Positions 37,747 to 46,684 of a stretch of 64,000 bases of DNA are shown piece by piece. Both the position numbers and the translations under genes were made by a program. How positions within the stretch are numbered: the stretch's first letter is position 1; each line of letters begins with the position of its first letter. The DNA is from Deltaproteobacteria bacterium. GTDB taxonomy: Bacteria > Desulfobacterota > Binatia > HRBIN30 > JACQVA1. Location: positions 434,001 to 498,000 of the forward strand of contig JACOST010000014.1 in the NCBI GenBank assembly GCA_016178705.1, read 5' to 3'. The notes beneath the pieces are model-generated. The model saw only the letters and a list, made by a program, of their open reading frames with translations. It was not told the origin of the DNA and did not search any database.

Positions 37747-40128
37747 CTAGTTACACGCCTTCTTGTACAGATCACTGAGTTTGTTTCTCAGCTCCGCGTC
37801 GCTCAGACCCGGCATTGCGGGCTTCAGCGCGGTGAGCTGCTCGCACGATTTGTCCTTCTTCCCGGTCGCCAGTGTCAGGCGCGCGGTTTCGTACGATGCT
37901 TCGTACCACGGCACGTCGCCCGCTCGCGCGACCTTGAGAAACCGTTGCCAGTAGCCGAGTGCGGCGTTGAGGTTCTTCTGCCCCTCGGCAATGTGAGAGA
38001 GCCCGCGTAACGCGGCCAGCGAGTTCGGGTCTGCGCTCAGTACCTCTTGATACAACGCGTTGGCCTTCTCCAGCTCGTCGGCACCTTCGTAGAGGCGCGC
38101 GAGTGTGAGCTTGGTCTTGTTGCCGCCCTCGGACTCGGTCGGCAGCAGCTCGTAGAGCCGCAGCGCGACCTGTTGTGCCGCGGGCCACGCCTGCGCATCG
38201 CCCTTCGCCTTGCGTCGTGTCCCTTCCTTGATGAAGGCGGTGGCCAACGCCTCGATCGCCTCATTCTTGCCGTCGGCCCGCAGGACCGTGCCGTGCTGGC
38301 GGATCTCGGCTTCCGCGTCGGTAAAGCGGCCGAGCCGTTGCATCGCGCCCAAGCGCAGGCGCACCACCTGCGGGAACAGATCCGACTCATCGGGATACTT
38401 CTTCTCGAAGTCGGCCAAGCCGGCGAGCGCCTGATCGTCGCGCGGCTCAGCGGCCAGACTCGCGTAGACGGCGTTCATCACCGCCGCCTTCGCGCGCAGC
38501 TCCGGCAGTGGGACGCTCTTGTCGCCGCTGCGCTCGTACGCGGTCGAGGCCTGGGTGAACTGGGCAAGGTCTTGGCCGATGGCGGCGATGACCGCGTCGC
38601 GCTCAGCCCCGGTCGGTTTCTTCTCGTCGCCGCCCTGCAAGATCTCGAAGCGGCACTGCAGCGAGCCGAAGCGCGCCCGCAATTCGAAGCCCGGATCGCC
38701 ACTGACGCGCTGGTAGGCATCGAGCGCGACGCCGAATTGTTTGTGCGCCTGCAGCCATTCGCCGAGTCGATAGCGTGCCTCGTAGGCATTGTGATGATCG
38801 CCGTAACGCGACAAGTACGTCCGCATCGCGTCTTCGTAGCTTTGGGTGTCGGCCTCCGGGCTCTTGGCGGCGAGCGCTTCGAGCGCCTTGAAGCGCAGAT
38901 AGGCGGCGTCGGCGCCGTAGGCTGGGTCGCCTTTTGCCAGCGCCGCCGCGAACTGCGTCGCCGCCGCTTGATAGTCGCCGGCTTGAAAGACACAGAGTCC
39001 CAGCAGGTAGTGCGCTTCCTGTTCGACGCGTTTCGAGTCGGCATCGCTGCTGGCGACGATTGCTTCGAGCAGCGGTCGCGCCGCTTTGTAGTCGTTCTTC
39101 TGCATGAGGAGGCGAGCGACGCTCCATTTGGCGGCTGGGCTGTTGGCGTTGGCGCTGAAGTCTTCCGGCTTCTCCTCTGCCTGCATCAAGCCGTCGACCT
39201 TCTCTTGCCATCCCGGGCCGGCGCGGCGCAGTTGATCCATCGCCGCCAGCGCCTCTTGCCGATAGTGTCCGGCTTGCGATCCGCCCGTCTTGGCGGCGCC
39301 CAGCAGCGCCCGCACGCGGTAGTAACGGATCAGCGACGCATCGGCCGAGTCGGCCGCGAGCAAAGTGTCCGCGAGCCGGATCGTCTCCGGAAACTTGCCG
39401 CTGCGAAACGAGGCGTCGAGCATGCCGAGGCGCGCCTTACCGCGGCGTTCGGCGGAGGCATCCTTGTCGTCGACGACGATCTGAAAATCGCGGATAGCCC
39501 AATCATAGTTACCGAGTTCCAAGTGGCACAGCCCGCGGCCGAGCAAACTCTCGGTGATGAGTTCGCTGCGGCGATCGCCGACCGCAAATTCCGAGAACCC
39601 GCGCTCGGCCTTCTCCAGCAGCTCTTTGCGCGGCTCACCGGTGTAGAGCCGCGCGCCGTAGTAGTGCAGCCAGTTGAGGAAGTAGAGCGCTTGCGCGGCG
39701 ACCGCTTGCGACTCCTTCCACTCGGTCGACTCGTACAGGGCATCGAGATCGCCGTCCTGGTCCATGATGTTCTTGGCCAGTCGTTCCAGCTTGCCGCTGT
39801 TGCTGTCGTAGATGCGATCGAGGGGGGCGCTCACCGCCTCGTAGACCCCGAGGAGCGTCTCCTTCTCGCGCGCTTCGGCGCCGGCGCGCACGGCTTTGTC
39901 GCTGAGATCGATGAAGCCTAAACCGAGCTGGCCGAGTTGCTGAATGGCGGCTTGCTGGGCGCGCGCGTCGAACCGGTTGGCGGCCTGTTGCGCGCTGATG
40001 TCGCTCGCGATCTGCTTGGCGCGCGCCCGCAAGTCGGCCGGCGTTGATTGAGTTGCTGCTCGGCCGACGGCGGCGAAGAGGAGAAACGCGACTGTCGCGC
40101 GCGCCACTCCGTTACGTAACCGGTTCAC
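37747..40128 (-). CDS. Exported tetratricopeptide-repeat protein, 793 aa
   Basis: A signal peptide (residues 1-24, GVARATVAFLLFAAVGRAAT) is followed by helical hairpins throughout. Recognisable TPR-like units include ESLLGRGLCHLELGNYDWAI, QEAHYLLGLCVFQAGDYQAA, YRLGEWLQAHKQFGVALDAY and LARLYEGADELEKANALYQE. The protein should be a periplasmic scaffold. It is the last gene of the ExbB-ExbD-VWA-TPR operon and overlaps the VWA gene by four bases (ATGA), so it is made together with it. No enzyme domain is seen. The long plus-strand open frame opposite this gene is a coding shadow. Confidence 0.82.
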   Translation of the reverse strand: MNRLRNGVARATVAFLLFAAVGRAATQSTPADLRARAKQIASDISAQQAANRFDARAQQAAIQQLGQLGLGFIDLSDKAVRAGAEAREKETLLGVYEAVSAPLDRIYDSNSGKLERLAKNIMDQDGDLDALYESTEWKESQAVAAQALYFLNWLHYYGARLYTGEPRKELLEKAERGFSEFAVGDRRSELITESLLGRGLCHLELGNYDWAIRDFQIVVDDKDASAERRGKARLGMLDASFRSGKFPETIRLADTLLAADSADASLIRYYRVRALLGAAKTGGSQAGHYRQEALAAMDQLRRAGPGWQEKVDGLMQAEEKPEDFSANANSPAAKWSVARLLMQKNDYKAARPLLEAIVASSDADSKRVEQEAHYLLGLCVFQAGDYQAAATQFAAALAKGDPAYGADAAYLRFKALEALAAKSPEADTQSYEDAMRTYLSRYGDHHNAYEARYRLGEWLQAHKQFGVALDAYQRVSGDPGFELRARFGSLQCRFEILQGGDEKKPTGAERDAVIAAIGQDLAQFTQASTAYERSGDKSVPLPELRAKAAVMNAVYASLAAEPRDDQALAGLADFEKKYPDESDLFPQVVRLRLGAMQRLGRFTDAEAEIRQHGTVLRADGKNEAIEALATAFIKEGTRRKAKGDAQAWPAAQQVALRLYELLPTESEGGNKTKLTLARLYEGADELEKANALYQEVLSADPNSLAALRGLSHIAEGQKNLNAALGYWQRFLKVARAGDVPWYEASYETARLTLATGKKDKSCEQLTALKPAMPGLSDAELRNKLSDLYKKACN

Positions 40129-41267
40129 GACAGCTCGCCGAGGAATTTGGCCATCTCGACCTTCCAGCGCGAGCCGAAGGTGAGGACGACGACTTCCTTC
40201 ATCAACGCCTTCTGCTGGTCGAGTTGGATCAACTCACCGCCACCATCGGCCGCGATGTCGCCGAAGACTTGCGACACCTGTTTGTAGAATTCCGGCATTG
40301 GCGACGGTTGGAACGGCTCCTTGCCGTGCAGCGAGCGCCACATCTGGTGATCAAACTCTTCGTGCATCCGCCGGGTGACGTCGACGGTGCTGACATAGCC
40401 TCCGTCCTTACGCCACTTGCGCACCAGGTCGCGGACATCCTCGACGTCTTCCGGATGCGGCGGCGAGCCGCCGACGAGCACGATGATCTTCTTCGACTGC
40501 TTGCGCCAACTGAGTTCCTTCACGGCGGCGTCCATGCCTTCTTTGACGGCCTCTTCCCAATCGCCGCCGCCTTCGGCGGTTACGTGAGAGAGGAACTCGC
40601 GCAGCTTGTCGGTGCGGAAGCTGAGGTCGCTCCACTTCACCACGTAGTCGTCACCCTTGTCGCGGTAGACGACGATGCCGATGCGCGCCGTGGGCACCAT
40701 CTTCTGCATCGTGGTGACCAGTTGCGTGAGCCTTTGCTTCACATCGTCGATGACGAACTGCATGCTGTCGGTCGTGTCGATGACGAGCGCGATGTCGAGG
40801 CCCGTCTTACGCAGACCGCCGACGTAGTCGCCGAAGCCGCCGCCGAGGCCGCCGATTCCGCCCGAGCCGAAGGACAGCGTCGTGGCCGCGGTGTCGATCG
40901 TAGGTCCGGCTCCGAGCTTGGGTCCCAAGCCGGCTAGGCGCGGCATCTCGGGCGCCTTGACGTTCTGGACCACCGGTCCGCGCGGTCGTGCCTGCTGCGG
41001 CACCGCGCGCTGGACGTTGAGCACGCCTTCCAGATCCTGCAGCGACGCGGCGCCTTGCCAGTCATCTGGTCCCGCTACGTCTTCGACCACGGTGACCTTC
41101 ACTTGCTCGGCCTTCTTGATCACCGTGAGAGTCACCGTGCCGAGAACGATCAACAGGCCGACGTGCACCGCGGCGGAAACGCCGAACCAGCGCAGCCCAC
41201 TGAGCCGCTTGCCCGACCACGGATCGAACCGCACCGGGTCCGGTCGTTTGGAAGAATCGTCGGCCAT
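40125..41267 (-). CDS. Membrane-anchored von Willebrand factor A protein
   Basis: A cytoplasmic tail of 27 residues precedes one membrane span (about 28-50, GVSAAVHVGLLIVLGTVTLT). A proline-rich periplasmic linker (about 60-130) is followed by a glycine-rich turn and a VWA domain from residue 157. The metal-binding site reads VIDTTDSM (D164, T166, S168), with RIGIVVYRDKGDDY and VGGSPPHPEDVED later. The single N-terminal anchor and extended linker resemble the layout of TonB or TolA, with the VWA domain in place of the usual C-terminal domain. Upstream ExbD and ExbB genes support an energy-transducing partner role, which is inference. Confidence 0.85.
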   Translation of the reverse strand: MADDSSKRPDPVRFDPWSGKRLSGLRWFGVSAAVHVGLLIVLGTVTLTVIKKAEQVKVTVVEDVAGPDDWQGAASLQDLEGVLNVQRAVPQQARPRGPVVQNVKAPEMPRLAGLGPKLGAGPTIDTAATTLSFGSGGIGGLGGGFGDYVGGLRKTGLDIALVIDTTDSMQFVIDDVKQRLTQLVTTMQKMVPTARIGIVVYRDKGDDYVVKWSDLSFRTDKLREFLSHVTAEGGGDWEEAVKEGMDAAVKELSWRKQSKKIIVLVGGSPPHPEDVEDVRDLVRKWRKDGGYVSTVDVTRRMHEEFDHQMWRSLHGKEPFQPSPMPEFYKQVSQVFGDIAADGGGELIQLDQQKALMKEVVVLTFGSRWKVEMAKFLGELS

Positions 41268-41276
41268 CGCGAGCGG

Positions 41277-41696
41277 TCAGTGCGCGACGTGGCGTTCCGC
41301 AGCGATCGCAACCTGTTGCGCGCCCGCTTTCTGCGCCGTGGATAAGATCTTCACGGCGTTGCCAAACAACACCTCGCGATCGCCTTCGAGCACGACGGGA
41401 ATGTCGGGTCGCGCGCTGACCAGACCGCGCAGCACTTGTTCGAGGTCGTCGAAAGCCGTGGGCTGGCTGTTGACGTAGATATCGTTACTCGGCGTGATCA
41501 TGATGGTGATCTCGCGCGGCTGCGACGTAGTCGCATCGACTTCCGGCAGCGAGATCTTGGCGCCGGATTCCACCATCGCGGCGCTGGTCACCATGAAGAT
41601 GATCAGCAGCACCAGGAAGATGTCGGTGAGTGGCGTGATGTTGATCTCCGCCACGATCGGAGACTTCGCCCGCTTCCGAAAGCTACCGAGAGCCAT
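41277..41696 (-). CDS. ExbD/TolR-family biopolymer transport protein
   Basis: The 139-residue protein has the cytoplasmic N-terminus, a single span DIFLVLLIIFMVTSAAMVES with the proton-binding aspartate in ITPLTDIFLVLL, and a periplasmic domain ending in the peptidoglycan-side fold (YVNSQPTAFDDLEQVLRGL, GDREVLFGNAVKIL). It partners with the ExbB/TolQ-like protein encoded upstream, overlapping by 14 bases, to form a proton-driven motor. The next gene is the VWA protein, nine bases away. Confidence 0.93.
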   Translation of the reverse strand: MALGSFRKRAKSPIVAEINITPLTDIFLVLLIIFMVTSAAMVESGAKISLPEVDATTSQPREITIMITPSNDIYVNSQPTAFDDLEQVLRGLVSARPDIPVVLEGDREVLFGNAVKILSTAQKAGAQQVAIAAERHVAH

Positions 41697-42327
41697 TGAC
41701 CTGCCGTCCGAGGTGAATGGCGTCGATCACGCGATTGCAGGCGATCGTCATCGCCGACTCGATCCGTTCAATGCGGGTCTGGAAGTAGTTGTAGGCGACC
41801 ACTGCGATGATCGCGACGCCCAACCCGAGCGCGGTGGCCACCAGGGCTTCCGAGATGCCGGCCGCGACCACCGAGAATCCCCCGCTGCCCATCAGCGCCA
41901 TGTTGTGGAACGCTTTGATGATGCCGACCACCGTGCCGAACAGTCCGATGAACGGCGCGCTCGAGGCGACCGTGCCGAGCACCCACAGCGGTCCCTTGAG
42001 CGCTTCGAGTTCCTCGAAGCGTTTCTCTTCGGTGAGTCCGGCGAGGTATTCGAGCGAGTCCTTCTGGTGGCGCGCCAGGACGTCGGAAAAAATCCGCCCG
42101 GTCGGCAAGCCACCCTGGGCGCGCGTCGCAGTCAACGCGTTGGAGAAGTCACCCGTCTCCAACGTCGGGCAAATACTGTTCGCCAGGGTGAGGCTGCCGG
42201 AAATCAGGTTACGCAACGACCACAGCCGCTCGAAGATGATGGTGACAGTGACGAGCGAGAAGATGATCAGCGGATAGGTGGCGAGCCACCCGGTTTGGAT
42301 CATGTCGAGAATGCTCAAGCCTTCCAC
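41683..42327 (-). CDS. MotA/TolQ/ExbB proton-channel family protein
   Basis: The 214-residue protein has three membrane segments: residues 13-33, about 100-125 and 140-165. The channel signature GPLWVLGTVASSAPFIGLFG continues into TVVGIIKAFHNM, and ISEALVATALGLGVAI contains the conserved threonine. The start is a GTG with AGGAGG six bases upstream. It is the first gene of the four-gene operon; a promoter candidate lies at 42521-42549. No TonB or Tol-Pal genes are nearby, so the motor is likely dedicated to the VWA and TPR partners. Confidence 0.93.
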   Translation of the reverse strand: MEGLSILDMIQTGWLATYPLIIFSLVTVTIIFERLWSLRNLISGSLTLANSICPTLETGDFSNALTATRAQGGLPTGRIFSDVLARHQKDSLEYLAGLTEEKRFEELEALKGPLWVLGTVASSAPFIGLFGTVVGIIKAFHNMALMGSGGFSVVAAGISEALVATALGLGVAIIAVVAYNYFQTRIERIESAMTIACNRVIDAIHLGRQVNGSR

Positions 42328-42520
42328 GGAAGTCCTCCTACGTGCGCATGCGTCGCTCGGGGTGACGCTTGACGTGTAATTCGATCATCGCGATTCCTTG
42401 TCGGCTCGCCGCTCAGAGCTGATCCGGTCCCGCGGGCGCTGTGCCCCGGGGCGTCAGGTGACCGGAGTCGAAGATGAACGGGTGGGGCAACCACGGTGAG
42501 CCGGCATGCGAAGCTCAATT

Positions 42521-42549
42521 TTCGTACCGGCAATCGCTCACGCTGTCAA
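42521..42549 (-). promoter_or_regulatory. Candidate promoter of the ExbB-ExbD-VWA-TPR operon
   Basis: On the minus strand a perfect TTGACA (42549-42544) and TACGAA (42526-42521) are 17 bases apart. It lies in the 317-base divergent gap 42328-42644, which otherwise holds no gene I can support. The leader would be about 190 bases. Confidence 0.4.
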
Positions 42550-42644
42550 ACCATTTGCCTGCCTCAGGGCGGTTGTCGGTGTCGAGTGTCCGTGGCACGA
42601 TCTCATCCGGTCGAAAATCCTGCCTGAACTGAAGTGTCGGCCCA

Positions 42645-42896
42645 ATGGTGAAAGCGTTCAATGCCGCGGCGGCGGCGAATGACGAGCAGCACAAGATGCG
42701 TCGGCTGCGGCTGCTGGTCGACATTGCGACTGTTGCGGTGCGTGGCTACCCGTTGTCCCGAGCCGACGCGGAGCGCGTGGTTGGCGCGCTGCGCGTGCAG
42801 GTGTTGCAACTGTTTCCCGACAAGACGGACACCTTCGAGTTGATTTACGGGCGACGCTTTCGCCGCCTGATTGACGAGCGCTTTGGCGCCGAGTAA
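42645..42896 (+). CDS. Conserved hypothetical protein, 83 aa
   Basis: The short helical protein reads RRLRLLVDIATVAVRGYPLS followed by RADAERVVGALRVQVLQLFP and DTFELIYGRRFRRLIDERF. I recognise this pattern as a widespread short hypothetical family with the core LxLLVDxxxxAxxxxxLxxxEA..LFPGK, but no function is known. No metal ligands or membrane segments are present. It precedes the LLM oxidoreductase gene by 34 bases in the same direction, so co-transcription is likely. Confidence 0.7.
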   Translation: MVKAFNAAAAANDEQHKMRRLRLLVDIATVAVRGYPLSRADAERVVGALRVQVLQLFPDKTDTFELIYGRRFRRLIDERFGAE

Positions 42897-42930
42897 CAGA
42901 CCTCACCCGACCGCGCCAGGAGGACACGCC

Positions 42931-43872
42931 ATGACGACGCCTCGCATCCGCTTCAGTATCCAAACCCCGCTCGAAGGCGCGACCTTCGAGGCGCTCGCGC
43001 GCCACTGGCAAGCGGCCGAACGCCTGGGCTACGACTCGGTCTGGCTCGACGATCATTTCTATGGGGTGATCACGCCACCGTCGGACGATTCGCTCGAGTG
43101 CTGGACGTTGATGGCGGCGCTCGCTCGCGAGACCTCGACGCTTCGGTTCGGCACGCTGGTCGGCTGCAACAACTACCGCCATCCGCCGCTGATCGCGAAG
43201 ATGGCCGCCAGCGTCGACCACATCAGCAACGGCCGTCTGGAATTCGGATTGGGCGCCGGTTGGTATGAGCGGGAGTATGCCGCCTACGGCTACGACTTCC
43301 CCGCCATCGGCACGCGCCTACGGCAACTCGAAGAAGCGCTGCACATCTGCAAGCTGATGTGGACTGAAGAGCGCGCGACCTTTGCGGGTCGGCACTACAG
43401 GGTTGAAAAAGCCTGGTGCAATCCCAAGCCGGTGCAGCAACCGCATCCACCGATCATGATCGGCGGCAGCGGCGAGAAGGTGTTGCTGCGCATCGTGGCG
43501 CAGTACGCCGACCGCTGGAACTTCGGCGGCAGCGTGAAGGAGTTCCAGACCAAACTGCCGATCCTCGCCGCGCATTGCCGCGCGGTCGGTCGTGATTTCG
43601 ACGCGATCGAGAAGAGTTGGTTCGGCAACATTCTCATCGAAGCGAGCGAGCAGCGGTTGCAAGAGCGCCTGGCCAAGCGCGCGGCGCGGCTCGGCGCCGC
43701 CGCCGATCAGTTGGACGACAGCACGATCAGCGGCACGCCCGAAAAAGTGATCGCGCGCATCAAGCAATACACCGCAATCGGTGTCACTCACTTCATCGGC
43801 ATGTTCGGCCGCGTCGATCGCCTGGGCGCCACCGAGTTGTTCGCCCGCGAGGTGTTGCCGGCGTTTCGCTGA
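42931..43872 (+). CDS. LLM-class flavin/F420-dependent oxidoreductase
   Basis: The 313-residue TIM-barrel protein has the bacterial luciferase-like pattern: WQAAERLGYDSVWLDDHFYG, FGTLVGCNNYRHPPLIAKMA, ISNGRLEFGLGAGWYEREY, GTRLRQLEEAL and PPIMIGGSGEKVLLRIVAQY. The start of the family signature (DDHF and the GAGW loop) is typical of F420-dependent members, but FMN cannot be ruled out by eye. The substrate is unknown. AGGAGG upstream supports the ATG at 42931. No F420 synthesis genes are in the window. Confidence 0.9.
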   Translation: MTTPRIRFSIQTPLEGATFEALARHWQAAERLGYDSVWLDDHFYGVITPPSDDSLECWTLMAALARETSTLRFGTLVGCNNYRHPPLIAKMAASVDHISNGRLEFGLGAGWYEREYAAYGYDFPAIGTRLRQLEEALHICKLMWTEERATFAGRHYRVEKAWCNPKPVQQPHPPIMIGGSGEKVLLRIVAQYADRWNFGGSVKEFQTKLPILAAHCRAVGRDFDAIEKSWFGNILIEASEQRLQERLAKRAARLGAAADQLDDSTISGTPEKVIARIKQYTAIGVTHFIGMFGRVDRLGATELFAREVLPAFR

Positions 43873-44008
43873 GTCACGCTGCGCGCCTCGACGCGGAACG
43901 GCCACTGCTCCTATCTTACCAGTAACCAAGATCTGCTGGCTGCAGATGACATGGCGATGGCGGTCCTTTCGCGAAAGGTCCGTGGCACAATGGACTTGTG
44001 TCGCGACG

Positions 44009-46684
44009 TCAGACGACGAACGCAGCCCGTAGCTGCTCGAACGTCTTCGGCCGGTACTGCTCCCACGTCTCTTGCCGGACAAAGAGCGGCCGAAATCGGC
44101 GCGTCTGCTCCTTCGCCGTCGCGTCTTCGCACCACTGGCAAAGGCGAGCCCACTTCAGTGGATCGTCAAGATCTTCGCGCCCTTTCGTCTCGATCAGCCA
44201 AATGTCCGACTCTGCCTCCTTCACAACGAAGTCTGGGTAGTAGTTCGCGATACCCCCGTCGGCTGTCCGGTATTCGATTCGAAAGGCCGTGCTGCGGTTG
44301 TTCTTCACGAACGAGATGATGTCGTCGCAGCCGTCCAGGAAGGCAGCGAACTCCAACTCGAATCCGCTCCTGTCGGCCACAACTTTGTTGAAGATCGATT
44401 TTCGCGGCACCACGTACGGCTGATCGTTCACCACATACGGTCGGGTTCTGCTCAGCTTGATCGTGTCTCTGATCTCTGTCGTGCCCTTGTCCTGCACCGT
44501 GAGCGCGTTTACGGCGGTCTTGAAGGTCTCCATCACCGCGCGCGTGACCTCGATCTCAGACAGGTTGCGCAAGACGTTCAGGTCATCGAGGTCGACCGCT
44601 CGATCGAAGAGGTGCGCCTGCATGAACTGCTTGAGCTTGCCGAAGAGGACATCAAATCCGCCGACAAGGCGGATATCACGCATGATCGCTCTGGCGAAGA
44701 AGCCGACCGCACTTTGATGCGACGGGGTGAATGCTGAGTCCATCACCGTCGTATGGCTCACAGCGCCGATGTTGAGATCCTTGAACACGATCTCCCGCTG
44801 CTCATTCTCGGAGAACGCCTTGATGGGAAGGTGCGGTCGCGGCAGCGCATCCGGGTCCAACTCATCCAGGTTGAGATACTCGCGGTAGATCCGTGGCGCC
44901 AACACTGGCAGTTCGATGTCGAGCTGAGCGATGTCTTTCTTCTCGTTGTCGCGATCCACCTCGACCACAATGGGCGCCTTCGGTTTGCTGTGCTCGCCCA
45001 TCTCCGCGTACTCGAGGTCGACGCCCTCGCTGCGGATCGACTCCACGAAATCCATGAAGGCATCGGTTCCCACGATGCTGACCTTCTCGACCACCGGCTG
45101 CCCACGAAACATTCGCCGCAACCCGCGGCCGAGCGTCTGCTCCGGGAGAATCTGACTGGCGGCTTTGTAGGGCCGCAGGCCGACCATCGCGACGACGTTC
45201 TGCACGTCCCACCCCTCGCGCAGCATCATGACGGAGACGATCGCCTTGTAGGGGTTGTCTGTCTCGTCGATCTTCCGGCTGAGATCCCTGAGCTTTCCCA
45301 ACTCCTCTTGGCTCTTGCCAGTGGCCGCCTCAGAGATCTCACCGTTCTTCTTGGTGTGGATGACGAGCACCGCGCCCTGTAGGTCGTGATAGCGCGCTTC
45401 CAGAAATTCGCCGACCTCGTCGCAGTTCCGCGTGTCGTCAGTCATCACGAAGAGCACGGATTTCTTGCCCGCCGGAGCAAGCTGCTCGGACACCTTCTGC
45501 CACTCGAGATAGCCCAGATGCAGGTAGTCTTCGTACCGCTCGGTGAACTTGGTGCTCTGCCGTTCGTTGAGCTTGGCCCGCGATGCCGCGTCGGGCAGCA
45601 CCGGCGTTTTCACCACACCCTGTCGGATGGCCTCCACCAGCGGGTAGTCACTGATCGTCTGCACGAAGATCGCGCCGTTGCTGTGCTTCGGTGTTGCAGT
45701 GAGATCGAACTGCGCCGACAGCTTGCTGTCCTTCAGACGGAGCTGGTTGGAGATATCCTCGATGTTCTTGAACCACGCCATCTCCGGGTCGTGGATGTGG
45801 TGCGCTTCGTCATTCAACACGATCAGATCCGGAACATCCCGCACGATCTGACCCACGTCGACGCGCGATTGATTCGTCTTGCCCGTCGGCTTGCGGCCGA
45901 GAAAGTAGTCGGTCGTGTCGTCGTCCTCGAACGACGGCGTCGAAGTGTTCTCGTACAGACGGTGGATATTCGTCAGGAAGATGTTGCCGGTGTCCGACAC
46001 CACACCGATCTCATCTTGCACATGCAACGTGACCTGAAAGTCGTTCTGCCAATCACGCCCTTCATAGCCATTCTCCGGCAGGACCGGGTCCTTGTGGAAG
46101 ATCCCCAGGCCGTCGAAGTCCTGGCGCAGCCGGTCGAGCACGATGATGTTCGGGGCGATGACCAGGAAGTTCGTGCTCAGGTCCGATCCGCGCTCGTAGC
46201 GCTTGTGGAAGTACGCCCAGGCAATCAGCAGACTCATCACTTTCGTCTTGCCGGCGCCGGTAGCCAGCTTCATCACGTAGCGGGTCCAGTCCTCGGCGAA
46301 CATTCCCTTCGACACCCGACCCGACGAATCGAACTTGATCAGCGCGTACGGATCGCGCGCCTCTTCGACCTCATACAGCCAGATGGCCGACTCCACCGCC
46401 TCGCGCTGCGCGAAGAAGTACCGGAAGGGCTGTAAGGTACCATCAGCAAACGGCAGAAGGTGATCGCTTTTGAACCAGTGGTACAGCAACGCCCGCGTCG
46501 TATCGCTGGCCCCCGTATACCCAGTGTCCCGCCAGGCCTTCACGCCGTGCCGCACCTTGTACACGAGCGGCGGCAGCAATGTGGCGTAGCCGTCCTCTGT
46601 GAACAGCTCCTCGCCCGGATACCAGCGGATGCTCGGGTCGAGGAGGACGTGCGGATCGGTCGGGAAGTCGGGATGCAGGCCCAT
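44009..46684 (-). CDS. Type III restriction enzyme, helicase-endonuclease (Res) subunit
   Basis: The 891-residue protein has superfamily 2 helicase motifs: I LATGAGKTKVMSLL, II LNDEAHHIHD, III FDLTATPKH, and VI ILPEQTLGRGLRRMF. The C-terminal endonuclease domain has the PD-(D/E)xK residues in NYYPDFVVKEAESDIWLIET followed by KGRED. Res uses ATP to communicate between two inversely oriented sites and then cuts unmethylated DNA. Its start shares one base with the preceding stop (TGATG), placing it last in a coupled four-gene operon with the methyltransferase. All motifs look intact, so the enzyme should be active. Confidence 0.92.
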   Translation of the reverse strand: MGLHPDFPTDPHVLLDPSIRWYPGEELFTEDGYATLLPPLVYKVRHGVKAWRDTGYTGASDTTRALLYHWFKSDHLLPFADGTLQPFRYFFAQREAVESAIWLYEVEEARDPYALIKFDSSGRVSKGMFAEDWTRYVMKLATGAGKTKVMSLLIAWAYFHKRYERGSDLSTNFLVIAPNIIVLDRLRQDFDGLGIFHKDPVLPENGYEGRDWQNDFQVTLHVQDEIGVVSDTGNIFLTNIHRLYENTSTPSFEDDDTTDYFLGRKPTGKTNQSRVDVGQIVRDVPDLIVLNDEAHHIHDPEMAWFKNIEDISNQLRLKDSKLSAQFDLTATPKHSNGAIFVQTISDYPLVEAIRQGVVKTPVLPDAASRAKLNERQSTKFTERYEDYLHLGYLEWQKVSEQLAPAGKKSVLFVMTDDTRNCDEVGEFLEARYHDLQGAVLVIHTKKNGEISEAATGKSQEELGKLRDLSRKIDETDNPYKAIVSVMMLREGWDVQNVVAMVGLRPYKAASQILPEQTLGRGLRRMFRGQPVVEKVSIVGTDAFMDFVESIRSEGVDLEYAEMGEHSKPKAPIVVEVDRDNEKKDIAQLDIELPVLAPRIYREYLNLDELDPDALPRPHLPIKAFSENEQREIVFKDLNIGAVSHTTVMDSAFTPSHQSAVGFFARAIMRDIRLVGGFDVLFGKLKQFMQAHLFDRAVDLDDLNVLRNLSEIEVTRAVMETFKTAVNALTVQDKGTTEIRDTIKLSRTRPYVVNDQPYVVPRKSIFNKVVADRSGFELEFAAFLDGCDDIISFVKNNRSTAFRIEYRTADGGIANYYPDFVVKEAESDIWLIETKGREDLDDPLKWARLCQWCEDATAKEQTRRFRPLFVRQETWEQYRPKTFEQLRAAFVV

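Noticed and set aside
38047-39921. Plus-strand open frame of about 624 codons opposite the TPR gene
   Set aside because: It has no family resemblance or SD, and the minus-strand gene has a signal peptide, TPR units and ATGA coupling. It is a high-GC shadow.
41277-42327. ExbB/ExbD-like pair as part of a Zorya anti-phage system
   Set aside because: The channel protein is only 214 residues and lacks the long ZorA tail; no ZorC, ZorD helicase or ZorE follows.
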